A DNA stretch of 64,000 nt from Rhinopomastus cyanomelas (taxonomy: Eukaryota; Chordata; Aves; Bucerotiformes; Rhinopomastidae), in assembly GCA_013400115.1 (NCBI GenBank), contig VXBP01010266.1, positions 124,001 to 188,000 on the forward strand, read 5' to 3'. The notes below the pieces were generated by a model. It worked only from the letters and a program-made list of their open reading frames with translations, did no database searches and was not told where the DNA came from. This document shows, in pieces, positions 12,701 to 21,560 of the stretch (its first letter is position 1; every line of letters starts with the position of its first letter). Position numbers and translations under genes: made by a program.

Positions 12701-15700
12701 GAGGTAGTAATTTCTTACTCAAATAGTACATCAGCCTTCCCTTCCAAAATCTGGTTTTCACAGCTTCTTCATAGCACATTTTAAACAGACTGTTTTGTAT
12801 CTCATGTATCTGAAAGGCACGTGTACAATACCTTATACCAGTGTACTTCAGGCTGACTGTTGTCTTCATCTTTAAAATGTTCTAGATCGGGGCATATAAT
12901 CTTCCCAGTACTTGTGCTCACCACTTTTTGTTCAAACTTCATTTTTTGGTTAAAACACAAATTGTTATCGTTCTCGAAAACTGTTAAACTTACAGTTTTT
13001 TTGCTAGAGTGGTTAAGGCTCCTGTAATTAGAACAGCAACAAGTCAGGTCATTAACAACAAGGCTTCTTTTTTTCAACAAGTCAGGGGGGTTTACAGGGA
13101 GAGACTTGAGCATCACTACCAGTTGTTACCTTTAACACCCCTGCTACAGTTTCTTTAGCTCTAAAACACAGCCTTGAGCCCCTTACCCACTGGTCCAGAC
13201 TGAAAGACAGGAATAAGTTCTGATTTTGTGTTGTGCACAGAAGTGGAGGCAGCTCTAGAAGCACCAGAAGTGATGCCAGGACTTCCCAGAGCTCACGCTC
13301 CATGAAGCCCACAGCACCCACCCATGACCTCATTAATGGCTATAAATATGTGAAGGGTAGGTGTCAGAAGGATGGAGCCAGGCTCTTCTCAATGTCATCT
13401 AGTGATAGGACAAGGGGCAATGGGTGTCAGCTGGAACATTGGAGGTTCCACATCAATATGAGAAGGAACTTCTTCCCAGTGAGGGTGACAGAGCACTGGA
13501 ACAGGCTGCCCAGGGAGGATGTGGAGTCTCCTTCACTGGAGGCATTTAAGATCTGCCTGGATGTGTTCCTGTGTGATTTGGTCTAGGTGATCCTGCTGTG
13601 TCAGGGGGATTGGACTAGATGATCTTTTGAGGTCCCTTCCAATCCCTAATGATTCTGTGATTTAAGCGTGTCCAGTGAAGAAACCATAATGTTCAGACAG
13701 TAGCAAACAGCAACTTCCACATGGGAAAAGCTCATGTAGTTAAGACTGTGACCTTACACTTCACCTAAAACAAACACCCACAACAAACACCCGCACAAAA
13801 CATGGTTAATGTTATGCTTGAAGCTAAACAGTCTTCTCAATCAGCCACCCTTGCAACACTACATCTGTGGAAGAGCTAAAAAAAGGCAGCATGCAGAAAC
13901 AAAAAGCTCAGGCAGAATAGTGCTTTACACTGGTCTAAGGTCTCCATCTAGAAGGAAAACATTCTGTGCACTTAGGAGTTCCATGAATATATCATCACAC
14001 TCCTAAGCATTAGCAACCCAGTTATTTTCTTCCTCCCTTCTTTACCTGACAGCACATTCATAAAGTCCAGAATCCTCCAGCACTGCAGGAACAAACCAAA
14101 GCAGTCCCTCCCGCTGATGGATCCTGGCGTCTCTCTCCGTGGTTATGGGTGTAGCACTACCATTTCTATACCACACCAGATTGTAATCAGACTGAAGCAC
14201 TGGCAGTGTAATTAGCGGGCAACTAATAGCTGTAGGCTCTCCAACACGCACAAAATAATCACAAATAATGCATTCTTCTAGAAAAAGAAAAAGAAAAGAA
14301 TTATCAACTCATTTATACTTTCATGTTTTAGAAGTATTAACATCTATTCCAAGATACACAACTAAAAAATAAAATTCCTCTAACAACTAACCGATGAGAC
14401 ATCACAAGGCTACCACTGTACCTCAGCTATCTGGTTGAGGATCTAAACAACACATTTCACAGAGCTTAAGCCACAACTTAACTCTGCTAAAGTAGTCAGC
14501 TACAAACACATCTAATTCCAACAGCCTCAGTGAAAACCAGGGTAAAAGAAAATAGATGGGATTCATTAGATAACACAGGCTTCACAACTTGTCCTTTTTA
14601 AGGGGGGTGGGTAGCAGATCAAGAGAGGTTCTTCTCCCCCTCTACTCTGCACTGGTGAGACCGCATCTGGAGTGTTGTGTCCAGTTCTGGGCTCCTCAGT
14701 TCAAGAGGGATGTGGAGCTGCTGGAGGGAGTCCAGTGTAGGGCAACGAGGATGATGAAGGAGGTGGAGCACCTCCCTGATGAGGAAAGGCTGAGGGAGTT
14801 GGGTCTCTTGAGCTTGGAGAAGAGGAGACTGAGGGGTGACCTCATTAATATCTATAAATATGTGAAGTGTGGATGTCAGGAGGATGGAGCCAGGCTCTTC
14901 TCAATGTCATCTAGTGATAGGACAAGGGGCAATGGATGTAGGCTGGAACATGGGAGATTCTTACTATCTATGAAAACCATGGTACAAACAGTAGCAGTGC
15001 AGAGCTCCCCACCATACCCTGGCTATCATGACCGTAGGGCCAAAAGCAAATCTTACAGTATGAAACAGGATTAAGACCTTAACACATCAAAGCAGCCTGT
15101 GAAAACATGCCATAATAGAAAGTAAGCTTGCAGCAGCGTTGAGATTAAATGGTGTTTAGATTAAGAAGTCTTGGCTATAATGTATTATTTCCTTATTATG
15201 TTTGCAATTTCTGTTGTCTTTATTCAGAAGACCCTTTAAATTATGACCTTTACTCTGAACATCACATAAAAGGTAAAACAAACAGAAGTGTTATGATTGG
15301 GGTTGTGTAGCCATTGGAACAAGACATGATCACACAGCCTAGCCAGTAGTTTTTTTTAAACCTCAGTAAAAAGAACACCGCAGAAAGACAGACAGATGCT
15401 GCACGAGATAATCAAGAAGCCAGATCTGCAGGCAGTAACTACTTGAAGAACACCAGCTTAGCACAAACACAGGAGGCCATTTACCTATAAAGTAGATTTT
15501 AAAAACTTCTATTTTGCATACATGGGCAACACTGAATTCCTGTGAAACAAGCAAGCGGCAACAAACAGCAAGACAAACATTTTGTAGTCCTAAACTTTCC
15601 TGAATGATTAGATCCACCATTAAAAATACGAGTAATTAATTGTGAAGGATCTGAGACCTAGTGCTTCCACAAATAGAGCTACAGCATGTTTCTGAAAGAA

Positions 15701-16069
15701 GGCATCCAATAGCCATCTAACATCCTATGATCCTATGAAGTCAAGGAAGCCACTTTCTCTGGACTTTCTTCATAGCTAATCAGAGCCTCAATATTGCAAA
15801 TTTATGTGGCTAAATATTTATGTCAATTTTCCTGTTCCATACCCTGTGTAACCTCAGTTCAAGAAGAAGCGTTCAGCAGACCTTGCTGAAACAAAACTAA
15901 TCCCCAAATCTACTACTTTCTCTAACAATTTTCCAACAAATTCACACAACTCCTCTCTTACAGGTTTTCCTTTTTAAATTCGTAATTTCAACAACATATT
16001 TAACTTACCAGCACTAAACAGAGGTATCAGTAGAGCGAGACGACCAATGAGCAAGAACATAGATGTCAT
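395..16069 (-). CDS. IL1R1: Interleukin-1 receptor type 1, complete coding region in ten exons
   Basis: This is the membrane receptor for IL-1 alpha and beta. With IL1RAP it signals through its cytoplasmic TIR domain to MyD88 and NF-kB (family knowledge). Coding segments, 5' to 3' on the minus strand, are 16069-16009, 14277-14046, 13021-12832, 11620-11446, 9664-9599, 8554-8434, 5575-5430, 3288-3145, 2748-2584 and 771-395. Every junction is GT-AG and the phases fit throughout, giving 1677 nt, or 558 residues plus stop; human IL1R1 has 569. Residues 1-20 are a hydrophobic signal peptide. Ig domains 1-3 cover about 21-330, the membrane helix about 337-356, and the TIR domain about 383-540. TIR box 1 is YDAYVLY (385-391), box 2 is GRDDLPGE (426-433), and the box 3 FW pair is at 529-530. 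The juxtamembrane YKIFKIDLVLWYRDSC segment is the family hallmark. The reading frame has no breaks. The D1 cysteine pattern is slightly unusual (see findings). Confidence 0.97.
1190..1466 (-). mobile_element. CR1 LINE, 5'-truncated 3' end
   Basis: On the minus strand this reads as the C-terminus of CR1 ORF2 (RRNFFPVRVTEHWNRL, then FKTHLDVFLCDLV and stop). The 3' UTR follows, with GGATTGGACTAGATGATC and a TTCTATGATTC end. It is inserted in the sense direction of IL1R1. Confidence 0.9.
1655..1792. repeat. Perfect 62-bp inverted repeat with 14-nt loop
   Basis: Left arm 1655-1716 and right arm 1731-1792 are exact reverse complements over 62 bases. The loop is 1717-1730. The loop start (AATAAATTTTCA, from 1716) recurs directly after the right arm at 1799. 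It lies in the last intron of IL1R1, so the pre-mRNA would fold into a long perfect hairpin. It matches no transposon terminal structure I know. Confidence 0.95.
2041..2143 (+). mobile_element. Old CR1 3' tail
   Basis: It reads as an older CR1 tail: GGAGCAACCTGGTCTACTGG, a GTTGGAACGAGATGA segment, and an ACCATTCTGTGATTCTCTGATT end. It is clearly diverged and antisense to IL1R1. Confidence 0.75.
2584..2748 (-). CDS. IL1R1: IL1R1 coding exon (first half of TIR domain)
   Basis: 165 nt, phase 1 at both ends. The acceptor is CTCACTCCTTAG and the donor GAAG|GTAAGC. It encodes residues 379-433, including ADGKIYDAYVLYPKN (box 1), LPEVLERQCGYNLFI and GRDDLPGE (box 2, the BB-loop region that contacts adaptor TIR domains in this family). 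Confidence 0.97.
2810..2860. repeat. AT-rich (AAAT/TTTA)n tract ending in a G run
   Basis: A low-complexity run of AAAT and TTTA units with partial self-complementarity, followed by a run of seven G. It lies in the 396-nt intron between the membrane exon and the first TIR exon. Confidence 0.8.
3145..3288 (-). CDS. IL1R1: IL1R1 coding exon (transmembrane and juxtamembrane)
   Basis: 144 nt, phase 1 at both ends. The acceptor is CTGCTGCAG and the donor GAAAAAG|GTAGG. It encodes residues 331-379. A glycine-rich hydrophobic helix at about 337-356 is followed by the near-invariant cytoplasmic motif YKIFKIDLVLWYRDSC. Confidence 0.97.
3966..4677 (-). mobile_element. CR1 LINE, about 710-bp 3' part
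   Basis: The sense strand is minus. The ORF2 C-terminal region (SQQCALAAKRAN, VELLEGVQRR, DEERLRELG-type and FPVRVIEQWNRLPRG blocks) is followed by the 3' UTR. It carries a short internal tandem duplication of ATCACTAGATGACA near 4217-4248 and several frame disruptions, so it is inactive. Confidence 0.92.
4893..4927 (+). mobile_element. Minute internal CR1 ORF2 fragment
   Basis: About 35 bp matching the CR1 block that translates as AN-x-ILACIRN. It has neither a 5' continuation nor a 3' tail. Its end coincides with the ambiguous base at 4926, so it may mark a collapsed repeat in the assembly. Confidence 0.5.
5430..5575 (-). CDS. IL1R1: IL1R1 coding exon (second half of Ig domain 3)
   Basis: 146 nt, entering in phase 2 and leaving in phase 1, with donor CCCGG|GTAAGAG next to 5430. 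It encodes residues 282-331. The NISVVDVKDYAHKFFCHV segment carries the second D3 cysteine, followed by YIKLECP at the membrane-proximal end. The equivalent IL1R2 exon (60754-60609) has the same length and phases. Confidence 0.96.
5860..6428 (+). mobile_element. Old CR1 LINE, diverged
   Basis: From about 5865 the plus strand matches the CR1 ORF2 region downstream of the RT core (an N-L-N-R-L-E-K-W-A-D-R type block). The C-terminal and 3' parts follow (VVKHLNRLPREDV, CTTCCAACCTAAATGATTCTG). It is more diverged than most copies here and belongs to an older subfamily. Confidence 0.8.
6445..6506. repeat. Short degenerate palindromic tandem repeat
   Basis: About three copies of a roughly 22-bp unit built around ACCAGTAATAACTGGT, itself a 6-bp inverted repeat. 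They start just after the 3' end of the CR1 at 5860-6428. Confidence 0.7.
7141..7442 (+). mobile_element. Old CR1 tail interrupted by a young CR1 tail
   Basis: Positions 7141-7198 (GGCATTGGAACAGGCTGCC, then GGGAGGTGG) and 7271-7442 (CATCCCTGGA to CTATGATTA) form one older CR1 tail. Between them, 7199-7270 is a younger 72-bp CR1 3' end. The older sequence resumes within a few bases across the insert. Confidence 0.8.
8077..8106. repeat. 13-bp perfect inverted repeat, 4-nt loop
   Basis: ATTAATTATCAAT (8077-8089) and its exact complement (8094-8106) flank the loop AACC. It is intronic and AT-rich and may be chance. Confidence 0.8.
8434..8554 (-). CDS. IL1R1: IL1R1 coding exon (first half of Ig domain 3)
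   Basis: 121 nt, entering in phase 1 and leaving in phase 2. The acceptor is TTTTTTCGTAG and the donor TATGA|GTGAGT. It encodes residues 242-282 (GSHVVMECNVSSG, then PFWEVNDDDVDYF), with the first D3 cysteine and the core tryptophan. Confidence 0.95.
8555..9598 (-). other. IL1R1: IL1R1 intron between D2-D3 linker and D3
   Basis: Apart from a CR1 fragment at 8955-9060, nothing is recognised in this intron. Confidence 0.8.
8955..9060 (+). mobile_element. Internal CR1 fragment without 3' end
   Basis: About 105 bp matching an older CR1 block: GAGAGGGACTTTTTGTAAGG, then TTCAAACTAGAAGAGG, then GGGAAGAAATTCCTTG. Both ends of the element are missing. Confidence 0.6.
9599..9664 (-). CDS. IL1R1: IL1R1 coding exon (D2-D3 linker)
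   Basis: 66 nt, phase 1 at both ends. The acceptor is TTCCTCTTAG and the donor CTTG|GTAAGT. It encodes residues 220-242 (ERPQQMRPEFIYP, then NNTIEVELG), the short linker exon typical of IL-1 receptor genes. It contains an NNT glycosylation sequon. Confidence 0.95.
9702..9925 (-). mobile_element. Old CR1 3' end
   Basis: On the minus strand, a GAAGCAATTCTTCCCAGAG block leads through to TTTCCAACCTGAATGATTTTG. It belongs to an older subfamily than the GGATTGGACTAGATGATC copies. Confidence 0.8.
10320..10458 (+). mobile_element. CR1 with large internal deletion
   Basis: Positions 10348-10400 match the fingers region of CR1 reverse transcriptase (FKKGRSCLTNL). Within about 15 bases this is joined to a CR1 3' tail (CCGAACCTAAATGATTCTATG). 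The palm, thumb and C-terminal region are deleted. Confidence 0.7.
10908..11270 (-). mobile_element. CR1 LINE 3' end
   Basis: It reads in the sense direction of IL1R1: LRGDLTDVYKYVKGG, FSMSSSDRTRGNGC and FFPVRVTEHWNRLSREV blocks, then the 3' UTR and a double ATTCTAGGATTCTATGA-type end. Confidence 0.92.
11446..11620 (-). CDS. IL1R1: IL1R1 coding exon (second half of Ig domain 2)
   Basis: 175 nt, entering in phase 0 and leaving in phase 1. The acceptor is TTGTGTTTAG and the donor CAAAG|GTGAG. It encodes residues 162-220, including NVTVQDRGNYTC (the DxGxYxC Ig signature) and MGKQYNVSRTM. Confidence 0.97.
11621..12831 (-). other. IL1R1: IL1R1 intron inside Ig domain 2
   Basis: It contains a very AT-rich tract (12130-12385) with an assembly gap. 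Otherwise nothing is recognised. Confidence 0.85.
12130..12385. repeat. AT-rich low-complexity tract with a 7-N gap
   Basis: Almost pure A/T with TTTATAAT-type units. Seven N lie at 12234-12240. The bases just before the gap (GGGATTGGACTA) match the 3' UTR of a young CR1, so a CR1 tail may be missing from the assembly here. Confidence 0.85.
12832..13021 (-). CDS. IL1R1: IL1R1 coding exon (end of Ig domain 1, start of Ig domain 2)
   Basis: 190 nt, entering in phase 2 and leaving in phase 0. The acceptor is TAATTACAG and the donor TATAAG|GTATTG. It encodes residues 98-161 (SLNHSSKKTVSLTVFEN, GKIICPDLEHF and PEVHWYK). The NHS sequon is at 101-103. Confidence 0.96.
13022..14045 (-). other. IL1R1: IL1R1 intron inside Ig domain 1
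   Basis: It contains an antisense CR1 at 13328-13662. Nothing else is recognised. Confidence 0.85.
13328..13662 (+). mobile_element. CR1 LINE 3' end
   Basis: The plus-strand reading frame of the CR1 ORF2 C-terminus is open from about 13330 to the stop near 13586 (YKYVKGRCQKDGARLF to FKICLDVFLCDLV). The 3' UTR and an ATTCTGTGATT end follow. It is one of the least decayed copies here. Confidence 0.93.
14046..14277 (-). CDS. IL1R1: IL1R1 coding exon (mature N-terminus and most of Ig domain 1)
   Basis: 232 nt, entering in phase 1 and leaving in phase 2. The acceptor is TTTTTCTAG and the donor GTCAG|GTAAAG. It encodes residues 21-98. The Ig-core cysteines are C40 (TAISCP) and C95 (EDSGLYEC). RIHQ and LLWFVPAVLEDSG match mammalian IL1R1 closely. 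Two further cysteines, C23 and C26, sit at the mature N-terminus. Confidence 0.97.
14278..16008 (-). other. IL1R1: IL1R1 intron after the signal-peptide exon
   Basis: It contains a CR1 fragment (14604-14962). Nothing else is recognised; a lone pair of CCTATGAT-like octamers at 15724-15738 is too short to call. Confidence 0.8.
14604..14962 (+). mobile_element. CR1 ORF2 fragment lacking its 3' end
   Basis: An open plus-strand CR1 segment (LLPLYSALVRPHLECC, FKRDVELLEGVQCRA, RLRELGLLSLEKRRL) stops abruptly after the RTRGNGCRLEHG block. The last roughly 250 bp of ORF2 and the entire 3' UTR are absent. Confidence 0.9.
16009..16069 (-). CDS. IL1R1: IL1R1 first coding exon (signal peptide)
   Basis: 61 nt ending in phase 1. 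I chose the first in-frame ATG (16069); a second in-frame Met follows three codons later and could also serve. The hydrophobic run FLLIGRLALLIPLF is a classical signal-peptide core, with cleavage expected after Ala20. Confidence 0.92.
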
Positions 16070-16150
16070 CTTTTGCCGCGAAGAACTTTTCTTTCCATTA
16101 ATGTGGTAAGAGCGTTCAAGCTGCACTGTCCTCTGCACACTACATTACTC
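16009..16150 (-). other. IL1R1: IL1R1 signal-peptide exon (exon 2) with 5' UTR and uORFs
   Basis: The acceptor TTCTTTTAAG ends at 16151, so 5' UTR covers 16150-16070. The coding start is ATG at 16069-16067, and the segment to 16009 encodes a 20-residue hydrophobic signal peptide (MTSMFLLIGRLALLIPLFSA), then donor GCTG|GTAAGT. Two upstream ATGs are visible: ATGTAG at 16145-16140 and a 10-codon ORF at 16098-16066 whose TGA overlaps the main ATG as ATGA. Confidence 0.9.
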
Positions 16151-16945
16151 CTTAAAAGAAATCATAAGAAGCATTAGTCATCTTGGGACGGGAAAAACAG
16201 GTTGGGTAATTTAACCTCAGCCTCCGATTTCAACTATAGCAATTGGTGGTCTCCACAGAAGGCTGCTTAGTTTTCAGCTTTCTACTGGCATTTTTCCAAG
16301 TTTACTGGAATAACTCTTGCAAGTGATTTTCTTCTGCCAGCAGAGTAAAGCCAAAATAAAGCCATGAAAAAGCTCTATCACAGATAAGATAGCGTGCACC
16401 GATTTAAGCTAAACCACATCTAACTCAGAAACCAAGCTTGGTGAAGAGACACATCTCTTCCCACATGTTTATAAGAGACACAATCACAGAGGTGCATGAG
16501 GTTTTGGTCTTTGAACAGTTGCTGTACAGCTGAGGCAGCACTGCCTCAGATCAACTTGCAGCTCTTTGCAGGAGGACAAGGCACAGTGTGACTCTATAGT
16601 GTGAAATGGCAATTAAATTGGCATCTTAGGGCAAGTGTGTGTGGAAAACGCAGCTAATATGAATTGCTCATTGGTCAGGCACAAAACACAACTGTTCAAG
16701 AATTGTGGTTTGGCTTCACACCTCAGGTCTTCTCTGCAGCTTTCTCCAACAAACATGTAACTGAATAGACACCCACTGTCCTCATGGCCCACAAGTGGCT
16801 TCCACGAAACCCATAAATCTGCAGGTCTTGCTCCCCTCTCAGATGTGACTGTTTTTTCTTGGCAAGCTGTCAGAATTCTTCGAGATCTACTAACAGCCAG
16901 TTGGCAAACCCTTAGCCCCTTTCCCATCTGACAGCTCCTTGCAGG

Positions 16946-17176
16946 AATATAGGAGGTACCACCTCAATATGAGAAGGAACTTCTTCACAGTGAGCGTGAT
17001 GGAGCACTGGAACAGGCTGCCCAGGGAGGTTGTGGAGTCTCCTTCTCTGGAGATGTTTAAAACCCACTTGGATATGTTCCTGTGCGACTTGGTCTGGGTG
17101 ATCCTGCTGTGTCAGGGGGATTGGTCTAGATCTTTTGCAGTCCCTTCCAATCCCTAATGTTCTATGATTCTGTTGT
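16946..17176 (+). mobile_element. CR1 LINE 3' end
   Basis: It starts in the YHLNMRRNFF block of ORF2, reads through EHWNRLPREVVESPSLEMF and CDLV, and ends with the 3' UTR and TTCTATGATTCTG. Confidence 0.92.
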
Positions 17177-17759
17177 ATCTGCCTTTTAGCTGTCATTCTC
17201 ATCTTAATTTCCTATTTTGTATGCTGCTGCCTCTCACTTTAAAGCAATCTGGCGGCTCACAAAGCAGTACATTGCACGGGTCCTAGTTAATATTTGCTTT
17301 CTATCCTGATAGAAGCGGCTGGAAGAAGAGACTTTAGTTCCTGTAAACACACATGGCCTTGACTTACTGTTATATCCAGTGTAGTCCACTTTAATGGCAA
17401 ATAATCCACGCCAGCTCCTCCTTTCGAAACATTTCACATGCAGAAGTGTTAAGGTAGTAGGGAGCAACCCAGGGAGCAGAGTTCAACACTTTAACATAAC
17501 AGCCTCCAAATGTGCACTTCTTTTAGACAGTTTGTCTGACAGAGCACTCATACCAGAGCTTTTATTTGGTTGTCTTTTATGTGTTCCTCCTGCAACTTGA
17601 CAATGAGTTGACCTTCATTCCTGGAGTTTCAGTTTGCCTGCAAAGAGTGAAGAAGGGGATTGGAATTTTACAAAACGCATCATCTGGACAGCAGCACGCA
17701 CACAAAACCACACTTTCTACAGACATGCTGAACACAAAAGCAAAACCATCCCTGGTGCC

Positions 17760-17830
17760 TGCTGTTGCAGGGGGATTGGACTAGATGATCTTCTGAGGTC
17801 CCTTCCAATCCCTAATGATTCTGTGATTCA
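17760..17830 (+). mobile_element. CR1 3' UTR fragment
   Basis: About 70 bp carrying GGGGGATTGGACTAGATGAT and a CTAATGATTCTGTGATTC end; only the tail of the element is present. Confidence 0.88.
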
Positions 17831-20689
17831 ACCACTAAAAGGAAACAAAGAGCACATGAATTTAGGGCCAGCTCAGAGTAACTAACAACCCACCAGGTTA
17901 AGCTTTACATTTTGCACCCTTTACTGGTCTACAGCAGCAAGAGTGAATGTCTTTCTAATATTGTATGCTAAAGCTAATTTAAAAGTTCTGTGCTTTCAAA
18001 ATCACATGCACCCTTCAAACACTGCAGATGTTAAGCTTAAAAACTCTGGAAAGAAGGGAAGAAGCCTCTAGCTTTTGTAGTTGTGATACCTCACAGTACA
18101 CAGATCATTTCTATTCTGGCCAGTGTGGTTTCAAGTCACCACAGCAGATTGCACTTGAGCAGAAAATACAAAGAAACTACAAAATATAAAGAAATATAAA
18201 ATTCTAACTTTAATTTGCTAACGTCACATCGCTAACAACTTCAGCCTTGCAGCGCTGCCTGTCCTATCTTTCAGCATGATACAACCACAGAGGCTCAAAC
18301 ACCTCCCTTATGTAAAAAGAACAGCAATTTCACTGATGACACTGAGACTTAGTTTGGAAAACTGTTCCAGCTCAAAGCCTGCTGGGCTCATAGGAAAAAT
18401 GTATTTGAAGTCTTATAAGAAATAAAAAAAAAAAAGCAACAACACCAAAGCAGAACTTCACATCATTTTCTGGTTCAAACTACTACAAACGTTTGATTTC
18501 CAAGTTACTCTAATATTTTTCTTCCCATAGTTAAAATAGAACTTACTGTTGCTCCTTCGTATTTCTAGAACGATCACAGTGAAAACAAAGCCAGAAAAAC
18601 ATGTGGATCTAAATTTAAGTTACTAACGTTCTGTCCCTTGCAGGATGTCTGTCTTGACAAAACCTGCCCTTTTTACTTGCTTTGGGCAAACTGCCAACTT
18701 TAAATGTCATAAGAACAGGTTTAGAGACAAATTAGGTCCCTAAGTCTGCAGGCAATGCAAACAGCAAGCTTGTCCTTCAGGACCCACACAACCGTACCTC
18801 AGGCTTCCAAATTTTCTGTCTCCAATTTTTTATACACACACGTGACAGAAGCTTGCAAGGGCCAATACAATGAAAATAATGCTCAGGATAGCAGCATAGA
18901 AAGCACCCAAGCCTCTCAAATTAAGAGCAAAGTGCTGACATGCAATTAAGTGGCTTTCAGTATTGATCATCTACGGGGACTGTGTCACACACGACATCCT
19001 TGCCTCTAAATTGAGACATGGATTTGATGTATAGACTACTCAGTAGATAAGGAATTGGATGTAATTCATAGTTCATTCATAACTGCAAGGAGAACAAACA
19101 GAACCCTAGCTGTAGGTAAGAACACAGAAATCGTGGTTAGTTATCTCTGCAGACAAGCCTGCCCATGATCCTTTCCAACCGAAACCATTCGATGACAGAG
19201 ATATGAAGTGCCCCAATTCAGTGGCACACCAATATGAAATAATGGCATTACCTTTCCAAGTGTAATTTGAATAAGGTTTAACTGAAAAGGGAGGAGGATA
19301 GCGTGGGGAACAAAATCTGTGTGTGGCCACTTGCTTGATACAGCCACCAAGGTGAGATTCATACAGCTCAAACCTTGTTCCTTGTGCTTACTCCTGTCAA
19401 CCAGGCAACGAGACTACATTTCTAACAGTCTATATTTTGTTCTCAGTCTACCATTTTCCTGAGGTCACAACTGTCCTGTCTGACATGGGCAAAATATAAA
19501 CAGAGCTCAGCTGAGCATTTTACAGGAGGATTTGTGAATGCCAAGTCATAAGAAAGGAAACACAAGCACCTCTAGAAGCACATCAGGTACATACTGTGGT
19601 ATTCTGACACTGAAGTGATAACCACAAACTTCAGTTCTTAAATGCCTCCTTTCCAGAGAATTCTACAAATTGCAAGACTACAGAAGACATACCTTTAAGG
19701 AAAACCCATTATCCAAAATACTCTGTTCAAAATGAAGCGTATTCAAAAAGAATCCCACAATAGTTAAATCACTATAGGTTAAATTCTAGTTCAACTTCAA
19801 AACAAAGTATTAACCACTCTAACTCTGAGCAAAGTGGTTTTTTAAAGGCACTAACTCAACTTTCACCAAAACATAGGATAATGGAGTGAAAAAATAAAAA
19901 GGCTATGTGTAGTTCTACATCACTGGCCACCACCATTTGATTCTAGTACAGTGAAGAGCTCCCTAGGCACCCCCTTCCACCTCACATCAGAGTGAAAGCA
20001 TTAAGAAACCCCAAACAACCTTGAAAGATGCAGTTACCACTATTCAAATCAATTGAAAACTAAACCTTCTTTTGGCATGAAGTGGAAGGAGCTCATTTTG
20101 TAGTTAGCACTTTGAAAAAAAACTTTACATCATTTCAACTCCTTATACCTGTCAATATAAAGTAACCTGGACTTTAATGGGCAATATTTCTTATTTAAGC
20201 CCAACTAGCTTTCTACACAGTTAAGAGACATTTAAAAGGATCAGAGGTACTCATGCAGATAAAACTATGCATCCAAAAAACAGTGATGCAAAGCATTACT
20301 CTCAGAGAGGAAGGAATCAGTAATACTTGCTTAAAAAAAATAAAGTAGCTCTTAGTTGTCATTTAAGGATTAATTTTAAATACCTGAAATAGGATTTTGT
20401 GATATAAAAGACTTTTTGAGCAAGTTTTATATCAATTTCTTGATTTTTAGAGCACTCTGAATTCACAGTCTACATAAGAAAGGTGAAGGTGTCCGCTCTG
20501 GCAACTCCAACCTGGTTTTTGCAAACCCAAGCACATACACAGCCTAAGTCAAACAAGCAGAAATTACAAAGAAGAAAAACAACCCTTCCAGCATTTTGCT
20601 CAAGTCCCTAATAACAGCTCTCCAAACTGAACAGCTGCCGTTGGAAACACACTTGAGAACCCTGACTGATCGCAGAGGCTTTTAGCGGG

Positions 20690-21560
20690 CAGCGTCCTCC
20701 TAACGCTCTGAGGCTCCCAGCTGCTCTCAAGAGCCGTCTGCGGCTAGGACCAGCCCCGCTCCACGACCGGCAAAGCGGCTCCTCACTGGTTTGATACTGG
20801 CGTGCCTGCAGGCAGCTCCTTCACCCCAATCCCTGGTTTTGTCGTCAATACGAACAGCTAAAAAGGAGCCTCTGTGTGATCGCGGCGATGCAACAGTCTC
20901 TGCAGTGTTTTACCGGGTGGAGAAGATTTACTACGCGCTTTATCCTGCTGTTTCCGCTTTAAAAAAAAATGTAGCGTCCGGCACTTGGAAGCAGAAACAA
21001 AACCAGACTAAAAGATGACACAAATCCAAAAGAGGAGACTCCCGAGGAAGCAGCCATTTGCTGCCCTACAAGCTGGGAATCCAGCAGCCGCACGCCGAGG
21101 CAGCGGACTGTGCGAACGCACCACGCCGCCTCCGGGATGAGCAGGAACCCATCTCGAGAGGGGATTTCTGTGAAAGCCTCCCTGCCTCGCCGCAACCCTG
21201 AGCGGTCCCTCCCGCCGCCGCTGAACCGCCGAACAGCGAGAGAGACGAGGCAAAGAGCGAGCCCAGCCGCCACCACCGCAGCCGAACCCCCGCGGGACGC
21301 CGAGACGACCCCCGCTCCCGCCGCGTTCGCCCTTCCTCACCTCCCAGCAGCGCCGCCACTCGCCCGCAGCTGCGGCCGCGCCACACAGCGGGCGGGGAGG
21401 AGCAGCTGCGGCTCCGCCTCACCCGCCGACCGCAGCCCCGCCCAGCGGCCACCGCACAGTCCGCCGCGCCCGCGAACGGCTGGCAGCGGGGCGAGGTGAG
21501 GCGTGCGGCCAGTAGCCCTCAGGGCGGACTGGATAGCTATGGGAAGCCCGGCGAGCCCCT
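20690..21560 (-). promoter_or_regulatory. IL1R1: CpG island: IL1R1 promoter and probable non-coding exon 1
   Basis: CpG density rises sharply from about 20.69 kb and peaks at 21.1-21.5 kb, unlike everything else in the window. A strong minus-strand splice donor, GGGAG|GTGAGG, lies at 21341/21340. A first exon ending at 21341 would splice to the acceptor before 16150. GC boxes (CCCCGCCC on the plus strand near 21435) lie upstream of that donor. The exact transcription start cannot be read from sequence. A donor-like GGCGAG|GTGAGG also faces right on the plus strand at about 21495. Confidence 0.7.

Larger units (their letters stand above)
16151..20689 (-). other. IL1R1: IL1R1 first intron
   Basis: It contains CR1 copies at 16946-17176 and 17760-17830 and a possible short old tail near 19150-19196. 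At 17831-20689 nothing is recognised apart from short A-rich runs near 18421 and 20331. Confidence 0.75.

Noticed and set aside
21066..21499. Overlapping open frames of 128-129 codons on both strands
   Set aside because: They lie in the CpG island, where GC-rich sequence has few stops; the proteins are Arg/Pro/Ala-rich without domains.
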